A stretch of 34,405 nt of DNA from Limnohabitans sp. (GTDB lineage Bacteria > Bacteroidota > Bacteroidia > Flavobacteriales > Flavobacteriaceae), in the NCBI GenBank assembly GCA_030053945.1, contig JASGCW010000037.1:1-34405 (forward strand), given 5' to 3'. Position 1 is the stretch's first letter. The number at the start of each line of letters is the position of its first letter. The notes under the pieces are model-generated. The model was not told where the DNA came from, did not search any database, and saw only the letters and a program-made list of their open reading frames with translations. Below, one piece after another: positions 25,471 to 33,030 of the stretch. Position numbers and translations under genes: made by a program.

Positions 25471-26610
25471 CTACACTATTTCATTAAGTCCTGTAATTGT
25501 CATTGTTTGATTGTGCAATTCACAATTTGTAAAAGGCTTCAAAGGTGAAATTTCTCCATAGGAGTAAAATCCGGTAATGGTTGTTTCTTCACCAAAGATT
25601 TCTGCTACAGCTTCTACTTCTTCATCAATACGATTGCTCAAAATAATTTTCCTCCCCACACAACTAATCAGCAAAGCGATTTGAGGTTTTTGATTTTGAA
25701 ACTCTAAACAATTACTAGCCGCATTACTAGCTGCATCTATCAATTTGTCAAAATTAGCTTTCATAAATCGGACTTTACTGCCTTCAGGAATATCGCCAGC
25801 AAAAGTCATTGATTTAGCTTCTTCATCAATTGACAAAATGGTTCGCACTATGGGTTGCTCGTTATCTGAATTGATGATTGCCAATGGAAATAATAAAGCT
25901 GAAGAAGGGAGTTCTTCTGTGTATTTTCCTAAATACGTTTTATAAAGGTCTAACGCATTTTTAGAATCGATTTCGTATAAAATATTTTTATCCGATTTAG
26001 TTACGATTCGTTCCAATCCAAAGGTTTCCCAACCTCCAATAGAACCGTGTGAACATTGCAGCGAATCACCATAAAAACCAATAGCTACAATGTTTCCAGA
26101 TTGAGGTACTTCATTAAGACCAACAATCGTTTCTTTAAAATTTGTTCCATCACCCGCTAATCCGCCCGTTACTAGTATATTTTTACTTTTAAACTCGTGA
26201 AATCCTTTTACTAATTCACTTCCGTTGACTTTTGCTCCATCTGACAAAACAAATACTAATTTCAATTTTTCTTCAGATAATTCTTTTACAAGCATTTTTC
26301 CCACATCAAAGCTTGATTCAAAGTTTTCAATATTAACTTTACTAATCTTTAATGTGGCTTTTTCAAAATATAAGGCAGAAATTGAAACTGAATTATCAAA
26401 AACCTGCTTGTCAAATATTTCACCAGCGGTAGAACATAAGGCAATTTGAGCATTTGGAAATTTGCTTTTTAATTTTTCAAAAAAATCTGAATTTAATAAA
26501 TCTTTATTTCCAAAACCTAAGACCAATTGAGCATTTGCTTCGTTGAAAAAATCATTCTTAGGATTTTCAATGAAGTTATTATTTCGAAAAAGATAAGAAG
26601 CTGTATTCAT
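25471..26610 (-). CDS. FIST-domain sensor protein
   Basis: 379 residues from the ATG at 26610 (MNTASYLFRNNN). In-frame ATGs at 26643 and 26664 exist, but the latter falls within a conserved stem of the leader element. The chosen start lies 38 nt behind that element and in an ACATATG context, as in the other copy. Residues about 30-210 are a FIST_N domain (AQLVLGFGNKDLL, ALCSTAGEIFD, GGLAGDG) and about 215-370 a FIST_C domain (YKTYLGKYTEEL, ALLISCVGRKIIL, GFYSYGEISP). FIST proteins are cytoplasmic small-ligand sensors; some (NosP) bind haem and nitric oxide and control a partner kinase and biofilm. The kinase gene follows after 2 bp, so it is probably the sensor for that kinase. The ligand is unproven. 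Confidence 0.85.
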   Translation of the reverse strand: MNTASYLFRNNNFIENPKNDFFNEANAQLVLGFGNKDLLNSDFFEKLKSKFPNAQIALCSTAGEIFDKQVFDNSVSISALYFEKATLKISKVNIENFESSFDVGKMLVKELSEEKLKLVFVLSDGAKVNGSELVKGFHEFKSKNILVTGGLAGDGTNFKETIVGLNEVPQSGNIVAIGFYGDSLQCSHGSIGGWETFGLERIVTKSDKNILYEIDSKNALDLYKTYLGKYTEELPSSALLFPLAIINSDNEQPIVRTILSIDEEAKSMTFAGDIPEGSKVRFMKANFDKLIDAASNAASNCLEFQNQKPQIALLISCVGRKIILSNRIDEEVEAVAEIFGEETTITGFYSYGEISPLKPFTNCELHNQTMTITGLNEIV

Positions 26611-26648
26611 ATGTAGGAAATTATTTGTTTTTTTATTTGTCATATGGT

Positions 26649-26702
26649 ATCGCCTTATCTCCATTGGTGTTTGTTTGCAACAAACCTGTCGTTTGTGGCG
26701 AT
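26649..26702 (-). ncRNA. Structured 5' leader element, copy B
   Basis: On the minus strand AUCGCC (26702-26697) pairs with GGCGAU (26654-26649) and encloses the hairpin GUUUGUU-GCA-AACAAAC (26685-26669). Unpaired ACACCAAUG (26670-26662) is identical to copy A at 9634-9686. An alternative hairpin CAAAC-N5-GUUUG (26695-26681) would use the same GUUUG strand. It fills the gap between the stop codon of the sigma-54 activator gene and the FIST gene. Compensatory differences between the copies favour RNA structure; a mobile palindromic repeat is the alternative. Confidence 0.5.
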
Positions 26703-26703
26703 T

Positions 26704-28062
26704 TCATATATTTTTGTTTTTATCTTCGATAGATTGTATCAGATTATAAATGGTTGATTTACCTATATCTAATTTTTTTGCTGTTTTGAGTACATCATTA
26801 TTATTCTTTTTTAAGTAATGCAGAATAATTTCGGAAGTATGCTCGCGCAAGGTTTTCTCCTCGTGCATAAAATAATTCGTTTCATTAATACTTGAAAAAA
26901 CCAAATCATCTGCACTAATTTCGCCATCATTACATAATACACACGCTAAATCAATAACCGATTTTAATTCACGAATATTTCCAGGAAAAGGATATTTTAC
27001 AATTTTCTGCTTTGCTTCATTTGATAGCACTATCGCTTTCAGTTTATTCTCTTTAACAAACAAATCAATAAAATGTTTAGACAATAATAACACATCATTA
27101 CCACGTTCTCTAAGCGGTGGTAATACGATAGGCAATCCAATAATTCTATAATATAAATCCTCTCTAAAATTTCCTTTTTTAACTTCTTCGGCTAAATTTT
27201 TATGAGAAGCAGTAATTAATCTAGCATCAAATTTTATAGGGTCTTTACCTCCAATTCGTATTACTTCTCTTTCTTGTAATACTCTTAAAAGTTTACTTTG
27301 CAAATTCAAGTCTAATTCGGCTATTTCATCTAGGAAAATGGTTCCTCCATTGGCTTGTTCAAACTTCCCTATTACTCGAGAATCGGCTCCAGTAAAAGCA
27401 CCCTTTTCGTGACCAAAAAATTCATTTTCGATTAACTCTTTTGGAATGGCCGCCATATTTACCGCTACAAAAGGTTTGTTTTTTCTATCCGAATTGAAAT
27501 GAATTGCTTTTGCCACCACCTCTTTACCTGTTCCAGTCTCTCCGTTGATAGAAACATTAATATTAGTAGTAAGGGCTTTATTTATTTTCGTAAAAACTTC
27601 TTTCATTGCCTCACTTTGCCCTACTATAGACTTCTCGAAACTAAATTTTTGCTCTAATTTTTCTTTTAAATCTTCTATCTCAGAAATTAATTTTAGATTC
27701 TCTTTAATTTTCAAAATAGAGTTCCAAAGAATTTCTTTAGTGTGATTGTTTTTAACAATATAATCGGATGCTCCAGATTTTAGAAAATTAACTGCCACTT
27801 CAATATCATCCTGTCCACTAATGATAACGATAGGGATAGCATTATTTATTTCTTTAATTTTCTTAAAAAGCTTATCTCCTGTGATGTCTGGAAGCCCAAA
27901 ATCCAAACAAACAATATTCGGTTTTAAGTGCATTTTTTCAATACATTCTTTACCAGAAGTAAACAAATGAATTTCATAATCTGGGTTGAGGCTTAAATGA
28001 TATTTAAGTGTTTCTCCAAAGAACATATCGTCTTCAACTAGAAAAATTTTTATGGCGTTCAT
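26704..28062 (-). CDS. Sigma-54-dependent response regulator (NtrC family)
   Basis: 452 residues in the classical order. REC at about 4-120, phosphoacceptor D54 in VCLDFGLPD and K104. AAA+ ATPase at about 143-375, with Walker A GETGTGKE (174-181), the sigma-54 contact loop GAFTGA (221-226), Walker B TIFLDEI (241-247), and arginines in the later VLQERE and FREDLYYRI segments. A Fis-type helix-turn-helix lies near 405-445 (LKTAKKLDIGKSTIYNLI). The GAFTGA loop shows it remodels sigma-54 RNA polymerase. It heads the minus-strand signalling module (activator, FIST, kinase). Candidate targets are the four TTCCA-N5-TGGAA palindromes of this window, three paired with -24/-12 boxes; binding is inferred only. 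Confidence 0.93.
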   Translation of the reverse strand: MNAIKIFLVEDDMFFGETLKYHLSLNPDYEIHLFTSGKECIEKMHLKPNIVCLDFGLPDITGDKLFKKIKEINNAIPIVIISGQDDIEVAVNFLKSGASDYIVKNNHTKEILWNSILKIKENLKLISEIEDLKEKLEQKFSFEKSIVGQSEAMKEVFTKINKALTTNINVSINGETGTGKEVVAKAIHFNSDRKNKPFVAVNMAAIPKELIENEFFGHEKGAFTGADSRVIGKFEQANGGTIFLDEIAELDLNLQSKLLRVLQEREVIRIGGKDPIKFDARLITASHKNLAEEVKKGNFREDLYYRIIGLPIVLPPLRERGNDVLLLSKHFIDLFVKENKLKAIVLSNEAKQKIVKYPFPGNIRELKSVIDLACVLCNDGEISADDLVFSSINETNYFMHEEKTLREHTSEIILHYLKKNNNDVLKTAKKLDIGKSTIYNLIQSIEDKNKNI

Positions 28063-28124
28063 ATTATAAGATTATATCTACTAATTTAACAAAAAAAGAT
28101 TAGTTAATAAACAATTATTAATCT

Positions 28125-28132
28125 TAGATTTG
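28125..28132 (+). promoter_or_regulatory. Probable -7 box (TAnnTTTG) of the PH/SHOCT gene
   Basis: TAGATTTG fits the Bacteroidetes -7 consensus; no clear -33 TTTG is present. The start codon lies about 69 nt downstream. The region also separates divergent transcription towards the sigma-54 activator gene. Confidence 0.35.
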
Positions 28133-28200
28133 TATATATTGAAGTCGTTTCCGATTTTTATAGGCACAAAATTTGTGGACTAAAAGTTAAACTAAATATT

Positions 28201-28926
28201 ATGATTGATAATTTAAAAAAAATATTAAACGAAGATCAAGACCCTAAGGCAATTGAGAAGATAACTGCTAAGCTTGAAAACTTATTAATGTCTAATGAAG
28301 AAGTAGGCTATATCGCTGTACAAAAAAAACCAGCAGTTACAATTTTACCAGATAGTATTGTTGTTACTGATAAAAGAATTATTCTATGTAAACCTAAAAA
28401 TTTAGGACTTTCAATGGAATTTATAGATTTTAATTGGGATGAAGTTTCAGGGACCTTTGTAAAAGAAGGAATCCTGGGTTCTGATTTTACTTTTTCAACA
28501 AAAACTGAATTAACACACACAGTTGACTATTTGCCTAAAAACCAAGCTAGAAAATTATACACTTTTGCAAAAGAGCAATTAGATTTCTTGAAAAATCCTG
28601 TGGTAAACACTTCCACAACTGTAGAAGAAGTAACAAATACAACTCCAATTGTAGAGACGGCATCAGAAATTCCAGTTATTGAAGAAGTTGAAACAGAAGA
28701 AGTGACTTCATTTGCTGAAATTATTCCAGTGACTCCTCAGGTAATTGAGCAAACAGTTATAGAAAACGCACAACCTGCAACTTCTACAAGTGAGAAAACT
28801 TTAGCAACAATGAGCACAGATGAGTTAATGGCAAAACTACAGAATTACAAAAAGCTACTTGATAATGGTTTAATACTGCAAGGAGAGTATGATCGCTTAA
28901 AAGCTGAAATTTTACAGTATTTATAA
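28201..28926 (+). CDS. PH-like and SHOCT domain protein
   Basis: 241 residues. The first part (about 35-130) resembles bacterial PH-like (YokE/bPH) domains: IAVQKKPAVTILPDSIVVTDKRIILCKP, then VSGTFVKEGILGSDFTFST, a beta-rich fold. A low-complexity Val/Thr/Glu-rich linker follows (about 140-195). The C-terminal 33 residues form a SHOCT motif (LMAKLQNYKKLLDNGLILQ, then GEYDRLKAEIL). SHOCT modules are short helical tails thought to mediate self-association. No signal peptide, so cytoplasmic. A single-gene transcript with a strong terminator after it. Function unknown; such proteins are often linked to membrane or stress roles. Confidence 0.7.
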   Translation: MIDNLKKILNEDQDPKAIEKITAKLENLLMSNEEVGYIAVQKKPAVTILPDSIVVTDKRIILCKPKNLGLSMEFIDFNWDEVSGTFVKEGILGSDFTFSTKTELTHTVDYLPKNQARKLYTFAKEQLDFLKNPVVNTSTTVEEVTNTTPIVETASEIPVIEEVETEEVTSFAEIIPVTPQVIEQTVIENAQPATSTSEKTLATMSTDELMAKLQNYKKLLDNGLILQGEYDRLKAEILQYL

Positions 28927-28930
28927 AATA

Positions 28931-28965
28931 AAATAACCCAGTCTAAAATTTTGACTGGGTTATTT
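28931..28965. terminator. Bidirectional terminator between PH/SHOCT and DUF4407 genes
   Basis: AAATAACCCAGTC (28931-28943), loop of nine bases and GACTGGGTTATTT (28953-28965) form a perfect 13-bp stem, followed on the plus strand by more Ts. It sits between convergent stop codons, so it probably ends both transcripts. Confidence 0.9.
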
Positions 28966-28967
28966 TT

Positions 28968-30068
28968 TTACATTACATTTTTCTGTTTATCAGAAAAAGC
29001 ATCTGCTTGTAGTTCTAATAACTCTTTGGCTTTTTTTCGCTTGTATTCAAACAATTCTTTTTCTTCACGAATATCTGCATAAACCCTATTGTAAATCTCA
29101 GCATCGGTTTGCTTCTGCAATGTCCTTTGATGATTATTTTGTTCGATAATTGTTTTCAAAGTCACATCATTATCCTCTAATTTAAAATCATATTCTCCTT
29201 TAGGAGATAACATTTTTGCAATGATAGGTGAAGTTTCTATTGCCAAAAACAAAAGCATAATAAAAAAAGATGGCAACCAAGGCAATTTTCCTAACGCGTT
29301 AATTCTTGCCATCAACCCATCAAAACTGTCTATAATTGGCTTCGTATCGGCTACTTTTTTATCTAAATCAGCTTGCAAGGTTTTTGCCTTAGCTTCTTTT
29401 TCTGCAATTACTTTAGCGGAAGAAGCTTTTAAAGAATCCAACTGACGTAAAGCCAAATCGTGTGCTTCTCGTTTTTCTTTATAAATAGGTCCTTTACCCA
29501 TTTTTTTTGTTCCTGTTGTACCTTCTGCTTCGGTAATATAAGACTGATACAAATCGGATACTTGTTTTTCTTTTGCTTTAATAGAAGATTTAAGACTATC
29601 TATTTCAGATTGATTCTTAGCAACATCACTTTTAAAATAATTAGTCACTTGATTTTTATTAGCGATAGCCATCGCATTCTTTTCTTTCAAAAGCACTGTG
29701 TTAATTTCTTTTTCGAAGATTTTTATTTCAAGCGGCTTGGAAATAACAACAGCTATAATCATTGCTAAAATAATTCTTGGGGATGCTTGTAGAAATTCTG
29801 CCCAAAGATTATCCCTTTTTCGAATCGTAGAAACAATGAACCTGTCAAGATTAAAGATTAAGAGTGCCCAAACAACACCAAAGGCAACAGCATAATAGGG
29901 ATTGTCAAAAACAGTAAACAAGGCATATGCACTCGCAAGAAATGCCATAACTGCGGTAAAAAAAACAGTAGCTCCAATACCTACATACTTGGTTTGTTCG
30001 CCTTCGCTACAGGAGTCTAACAACTCACTATCTGCACCTGAGCACAGGATAAAAAAACGTTTTAACAT
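28968..30068 (-). CDS. DUF4407 membrane protein
   Basis: 366-residue membrane protein of unknown function. Hydrophobic segments lie near residues 31-52, 60-78 and 88-108, then a long charged helical region (about 110-250: KQVSDLYQSYITEAEGTTGTKK and SLKASSAKVIAEKEAKAKTLQ) likely in the cytoplasm or periplasm, and one more membrane segment at about 259-282 before a charged tail (about 290-366). The four-TM arrangement with a coiled-coil loop and the opening GADSELLDSCSEGEQTKYVGIG match DUF4407 proteins of Bacteroidetes. A -7 box TAAATTTG (30106-30099) lies about 31 nt upstream. No functional link with the neighbours is evident. Confidence 0.8.
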   Translation of the reverse strand: MLKRFFILCSGADSELLDSCSEGEQTKYVGIGATVFFTAVMAFLASAYALFTVFDNPYYAVAFGVVWALLIFNLDRFIVSTIRKRDNLWAEFLQASPRIILAMIIAVVISKPLEIKIFEKEINTVLLKEKNAMAIANKNQVTNYFKSDVAKNQSEIDSLKSSIKAKEKQVSDLYQSYITEAEGTTGTKKMGKGPIYKEKREAHDLALRQLDSLKASSAKVIAEKEAKAKTLQADLDKKVADTKPIIDSFDGLMARINALGKLPWLPSFFIMLLFLAIETSPIIAKMLSPKGEYDFKLEDNDVTLKTIIEQNNHQRTLQKQTDAEIYNRVYADIREEKELFEYKRKKAKELLELQADAFSDKQKNVM

Positions 30069-30148
30069 TAATGATTGATTTTTTGATTGATGATACTACA
30101 AATTTAGCACCAAAATATCTTAAAAAAATCATAAATATTTGTCAATCA

Positions 30149-30700
30149 TTATTTTGAACAAACATAAACAAAGGCTGGAGGAATATTTAAAAGTGTAAAA
30201 TTAATCTTAACCTCACTAAAATAGCCTTCTAATTTCTTTTTAGCATTTAAAGAATATTGAAATTGGATGTATTTGCCATTTTTCGACAAAGCTTTATCAG
30301 AATTTGTAAGAATGCGATGTACAACATCATCAGGTATCATTGCAAACGGCAGTGATGAAACTATATAATCTGCCGAAGAAAAATTATATTTAGCCAAGTA
30401 ATCTTCTATTTTCTCTGCGCTATCATTTATAATTACCAAACGATTATCTTGAATTGCTTCTAGCTCCTCAATAAATACAGGATTAATTTCAAATGCTAAT
30501 AATATTGCATCTGACGGTAATTTTTCTAAAATTTTATGTGTAAACACTCCTGTACCTGGCCCAAACTCTACAATACATTTAGAATTTTTGAATTGAATGG
30601 GTGCCAACATTTTTTTTGCCAAAAAAGAGGAACTAGGTGACAAAGCACCTATAGTTCCTGTTGACTTTAAAACTTCTGTAATAAATTTCTTTTTACTCAC
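30149..30700 (-). CDS. Class I SAM-dependent methyltransferase (phospholipid N-methyltransferase/KsgA-like)
   Basis: 183 residues. Motif I is VEFGPGTGVFTHKIL at about 44-58, followed by the acidic loop end LLAFEINPVFIEEL at about 70-83 and the motif IV-like YIVSSLPFAMIPDD at about 112-125. This short PmtA/RsmA-like layout is found in enzymes annotated as phospholipid or rRNA adenine methyltransferases. It lacks the C-terminal RNA-binding domain of true KsgA, so a small-molecule or lipid substrate is more likely. It lies 8 bp after the dipeptidase gene and may share its transcript. The substrate cannot be decided from sequence. Confidence 0.75.
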   Translation of the reverse strand: MSKKKFITEVLKSTGTIGALSPSSSFLAKKMLAPIQFKNSKCIVEFGPGTGVFTHKILEKLPSDAILLAFEINPVFIEELEAIQDNRLVIINDSAEKIEDYLAKYNFSSADYIVSSLPFAMIPDDVVHRILTNSDKALSKNGKYIQFQYSLNAKKKLEGYFSEVKINFTLLNIPPAFVYVCSK

Positions 30701-30708
30701 CGAAAACT

Positions 30709-32097
30709 TTATTTACTCATTTCGGCAAAATATTTATAAAATAACGGAATGGTTTCGATTCCTTTCAAATAATTGAAAATACCATAATGTTCGTTTGGCG
30801 AATGAATAGCATCACTATCTAAACCAAAGCCCATCATAATAGTTTTTGATTTTAATTCTTTTTCAAACAATGCTACAATAGGAATACTTCCACCTGAACG
30901 AACAGGTATTGGTTCAACTCCAAATGAATCATTATAGGCTTTAGCAGCTGCTTGGTAGCCAATACTATCAATAGGTGTTACATATCCTTGACCTCCATGA
31001 TGAGGAGTAACTTTTACTTTTACCGCTTTAGGAGCGATACTCTCAAAATGTTTTTGAAATAACTCAGTGATTTCCTCCCAATCTTGATTAGGCACTAAAC
31101 GCATCGATATTTTAGCATATGCTTTGCTTGCAATAACTGTTTTAGCTCCTTCTCCTGTATAACCTCCCCAAATTCCGTTTACGTCTAAAGTAGGACGAAT
31201 AGAATTACGCTCGTTTGTGGTATAACCTGCTTCACCATATTCTTCAGCTATATCAAGTGCCTTATTATATGCATCTTGGCTAAATGGGCGCTTAGCCATT
31301 TGATCACGTTCTTCTCTAGATAATTCTTGTACTTTATCATAAAAACCAGGAATTGTAATATGATTATTTTCATCGTGTAATGAGGCAATCATTTTAGTCA
31401 ATACATTAATTGGGTTTGCGACAGCTCCTCCATATAAACCTGAATGCAAATCACGATTAGGACCAGTCACTTCTACCTCCACATAACTCAACCCTCTTAA
31501 TCCAGTTGTAATTGATGGTTGCTGATTAGAAATCATACCTGTATCTGAAATCAAAATGACATCATTAGCCAATTTTGCTTGATTTCTTTCAACGAACCAA
31601 CCCAAACTTTTTGAACCTACTTCTTCCTCACCTTCAATCATAAACTTAACATTACATGGTAAAGAATTATTTCTAACCATATACTCAAAAGCCTTCACGT
31701 GCATGTACATCTGACCTTTATCATCACAAGCACCTCTAGCAAAAATTGCTCCTTCAGGATGAAGTTCGGTTGTTTTAATCACAGGTTCAAAAGGTGGTGA
31801 ATCCCACAATTCTATTGGATCAGCTGGTTGTACATCATAGTGACCATAAACTAATACTGTTGGCAAACTTTTATCAATCATTTTTTCACCAAATACTATT
31901 GGATAACCCAGTGTTTCGCATAATTCGACCACATCACAACCTGCTTTTTCCAAACTTTCCTTTACAGCATTTGCAGTATCAATCACATCTTGAGCGTAAG
32001 CACTATCAGCACTTACCGATGGTATTTTTAATAAATCTATTAATTCATTCAAGAAACGTTCTTTATTTTCCTGAACGTATTGTTTTATATTTTCCAT
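30709..32097 (-). CDS. M20 family metallo-dipeptidase
   Basis: 462-residue cytoplasmic zinc peptidase of the M20 (carnosinase/DapE-like) family that cleaves dipeptides or short peptides. Metal ligands are visible: H86 with catalytic D88 in VYGHYDVQP, D125 in FARGACDDKG, E158-E159 in IEGEEEVGS, a later Asp in ISDTGM and the C-terminal His in DAIHSPNEHYG. The dimerisation domain begins with the HSGLYGGAVANP segment. Length and motifs agree with a complete enzyme. It starts 23 nt after a -7 box, with a 16-bp palindrome alongside. It is probably a housekeeping peptide-use gene and not part of the polysaccharide locus. Confidence 0.92.
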   Translation of the reverse strand: MENIKQYVQENKERFLNELIDLLKIPSVSADSAYAQDVIDTANAVKESLEKAGCDVVELCETLGYPIVFGEKMIDKSLPTVLVYGHYDVQPADPIELWDSPPFEPVIKTTELHPEGAIFARGACDDKGQMYMHVKAFEYMVRNNSLPCNVKFMIEGEEEVGSKSLGWFVERNQAKLANDVILISDTGMISNQQPSITTGLRGLSYVEVEVTGPNRDLHSGLYGGAVANPINVLTKMIASLHDENNHITIPGFYDKVQELSREERDQMAKRPFSQDAYNKALDIAEEYGEAGYTTNERNSIRPTLDVNGIWGGYTGEGAKTVIASKAYAKISMRLVPNQDWEEITELFQKHFESIAPKAVKVKVTPHHGGQGYVTPIDSIGYQAAAKAYNDSFGVEPIPVRSGGSIPIVALFEKELKSKTIMMGFGLDSDAIHSPNEHYGIFNYLKGIETIPLFYKYFAEMSK

Positions 32098-32119
32098 TCT
32101 TAATTATAAAAGTAAAATT

Positions 32120-32140
32120 CAAAGATAACGAATTCGTTAT
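32120..32140 (-). promoter_or_regulatory. Promoter -7 box and adjoining 16-bp palindrome of the dipeptidase gene
   Basis: On the minus strand TATCTTTG (32127-32120) fits TAnnTTTG. Directly upstream and partly overlapping is the perfect palindrome ATAACGAATTCGTTAT (32125-32140). A repressor bound there would block the promoter. The -33 element is only a TTT stretch. Confidence 0.45.
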
Positions 32141-32217
32141 TTTAAAGAGAAAGAGAAATAAGATTTTTAGACTTTTTATTATTTGCAGAAAATTTATTTT
32201 ATTTTTTACCGTTTGGA

Positions 32218-32248
32218 TTTTGGAATTTAAAAAATATAACTATATTTG
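32218..32248 (+). promoter_or_regulatory. Promoter of tRNA-Leu
   Basis: TTTTGG at 32218-32223 (-33) and TATATTTG at 32241-32248 (-7) fit the Bacteroidetes consensus TTTG / TAnnTTTG with a 17-19 bp gap. The mature tRNA starts 37 nt further on. Confidence 0.65.
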
Positions 32249-32285
32249 CACCCACTTATTGAAACAATTACTGTTTCTAAACCCT

Positions 32286-32367
32286 GCGGGTGTGGCGAAA
32301 TTGGTAGACGTGCCAGACTTAGGATCTGGTGCCGCAAGGCGTGTAGGTTCGAGTCCTATCACCCGCA
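32286..32367 (+). tRNA. tRNA-Leu (anticodon UAG)
   Basis: 82 nt plus non-encoded CCA. The acceptor arm GCGGGTG pairs with CACCCGC (32360-32366), with A as discriminator. The D-loop has TTGGTAGAC. The anticodon stem CCAGA/TCTGG encloses CTTAGGA with TAG at 32320-32322, reading CUN leucine codons. A long variable arm (TGCCGCAAGGCGT) marks it as class II. The T arm is TAGG-TTCGAGT-CCTA. No mismatches in the stems were seen. Confidence 0.97.
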
Positions 32368-32374
32368 CAAAACC

Positions 32375-32418
32375 AAGACTTAAACAACTTGTAAATCAAG
32401 AGTTTAGGTCTTTTTTTT
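32375..32418 (+). terminator. Rho-independent terminator after tRNA-Leu
   Basis: AAGACTTAAACAACTTG (32375-32391), loop TAAAT and CAAGAGTTTAGGTCTT (32397-32412) form a long stem with small internal mismatches. An eight-base T-run follows at 32411-32418. The loop-closing core CTTG-TAAAT-CAAG is shared with hairpins of the polysaccharide locus. Confidence 0.88.
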
Positions 32419-32657
32419 ATATATTTACCCCCTGATTTTACCCCTTTTTTTATTATTTCATACTTTATACCTCTAACTTTTTCTTATTTAAGTTTATTTA
32501 AGGTGGGGGCAGTAAAAGATATTTTTTTAGCCGACCAAACACATAAGAATGTTACACATAGGTGTACGTGTATAAATTTTATGTTATTTATTGTGATTGT
32601 ATAAGCAGTATTTTAAATATAAATATTTCACTTATATAACAGACTTGAAGGAAATGG
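32419..32657. other. AT-rich non-coding stretch downstream of tRNA-Leu
   Basis: No gene is supported here. It begins with two runs, TACCCCCTGATT and TTACCCC, and continues with TAAGG and GGGGGCAG. No integrase gene or repeated tRNA 3' end is present in the window, so an integration site is not shown. Confidence 0.4.
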
Positions 32658-32879
32658 TTAGGGCAATAACTGCGCAAGCTCAATTTTAAGAGCATCGCTA
32701 ATTTTGTAAAGTGTTAATACAGTTGTATTTATTTCACCTCGTTCAATCCTACCTAGTTGAGTTCTTGGAATGTTGGCATCAAACGATAAAGTTTCTTGAG
32801 ATAGGTTGAGTTCCTGCCTCTTCTTTTTTATTTTTTCTCCTAGAGATTTAAGTATAAGTATATCTTTATCTTCACTCAC
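32658..32879 (-). CDS. Small XRE-family transcriptional regulator
   Basis: 73 residues, a single Cro/C1-type helix-turn-helix at about 11-70: LGEKIKKKRQELNLSQETLSF, then IPRTQLGRIERGEINTTVLTL. The start codon is GTG at 32879, because a stop codon lies two codons upstream and no ATG is available. It is likely a dimeric repressor in the cytoplasm. It is transcribed divergently from a set of small exported-protein genes, and the intergenic region carries TTTACGG-N4-CCGTAAG (32971-32988), a possible operator. A matching site occurs before the ABC-3C genes. Control by this protein of either site is inferred. Confidence 0.83.
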   Translation of the reverse strand: MSEDKDILILKSLGEKIKKKRQELNLSQETLSFDANIPRTQLGRIERGEINTTVLTLYKISDALKIELAQLLP

Positions 32880-32970
32880 GGGTTAAATTTCAGTAAACTG
32901 TAAAAAAATATCAGTCACATTTAAGTGACATATTAAATTATTTCATAATATTGTTTTACTCTTTTAAGTA

Positions 32971-32988
32971 TTTACGGAAAACCGTAAG
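32971..32988. promoter_or_regulatory. Operator-like palindrome TTTACGG-N4-CCGTAAG, copy 2
   Basis: TTTACGGAAAACCGTAAG has the same 7-bp arms and 4-nt spacing as the site at 3947-3964, with a different central tetranucleotide. It lies between the divergent XRE regulator (91 bp from its start) and the 33031 gene (42 bp before its start). Confidence 0.5.
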
Positions 32989-33030
32989 ATTACTAAATGT
33001 ATAAAGTATAAACTTGCTAAAATTTATATC

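Noticed and set aside
30149..30700. KsgA-type 16S rRNA dimethyltransferase
   Set aside because: At 183 residues it lacks the C-terminal RNA-binding domain, so it was kept as a methyltransferase with unknown substrate.
32286..32420. tRNA-Leu as an attachment site of an integrative element
   Set aside because: No integrase gene and no second copy of the tRNA 3' end are visible in the window.
31794..32435. Plus-strand open reading frame of 213 codons
   Set aside because: It lies antisense to the dipeptidase gene and runs through the tRNA-Leu gene; composition is not protein-like.
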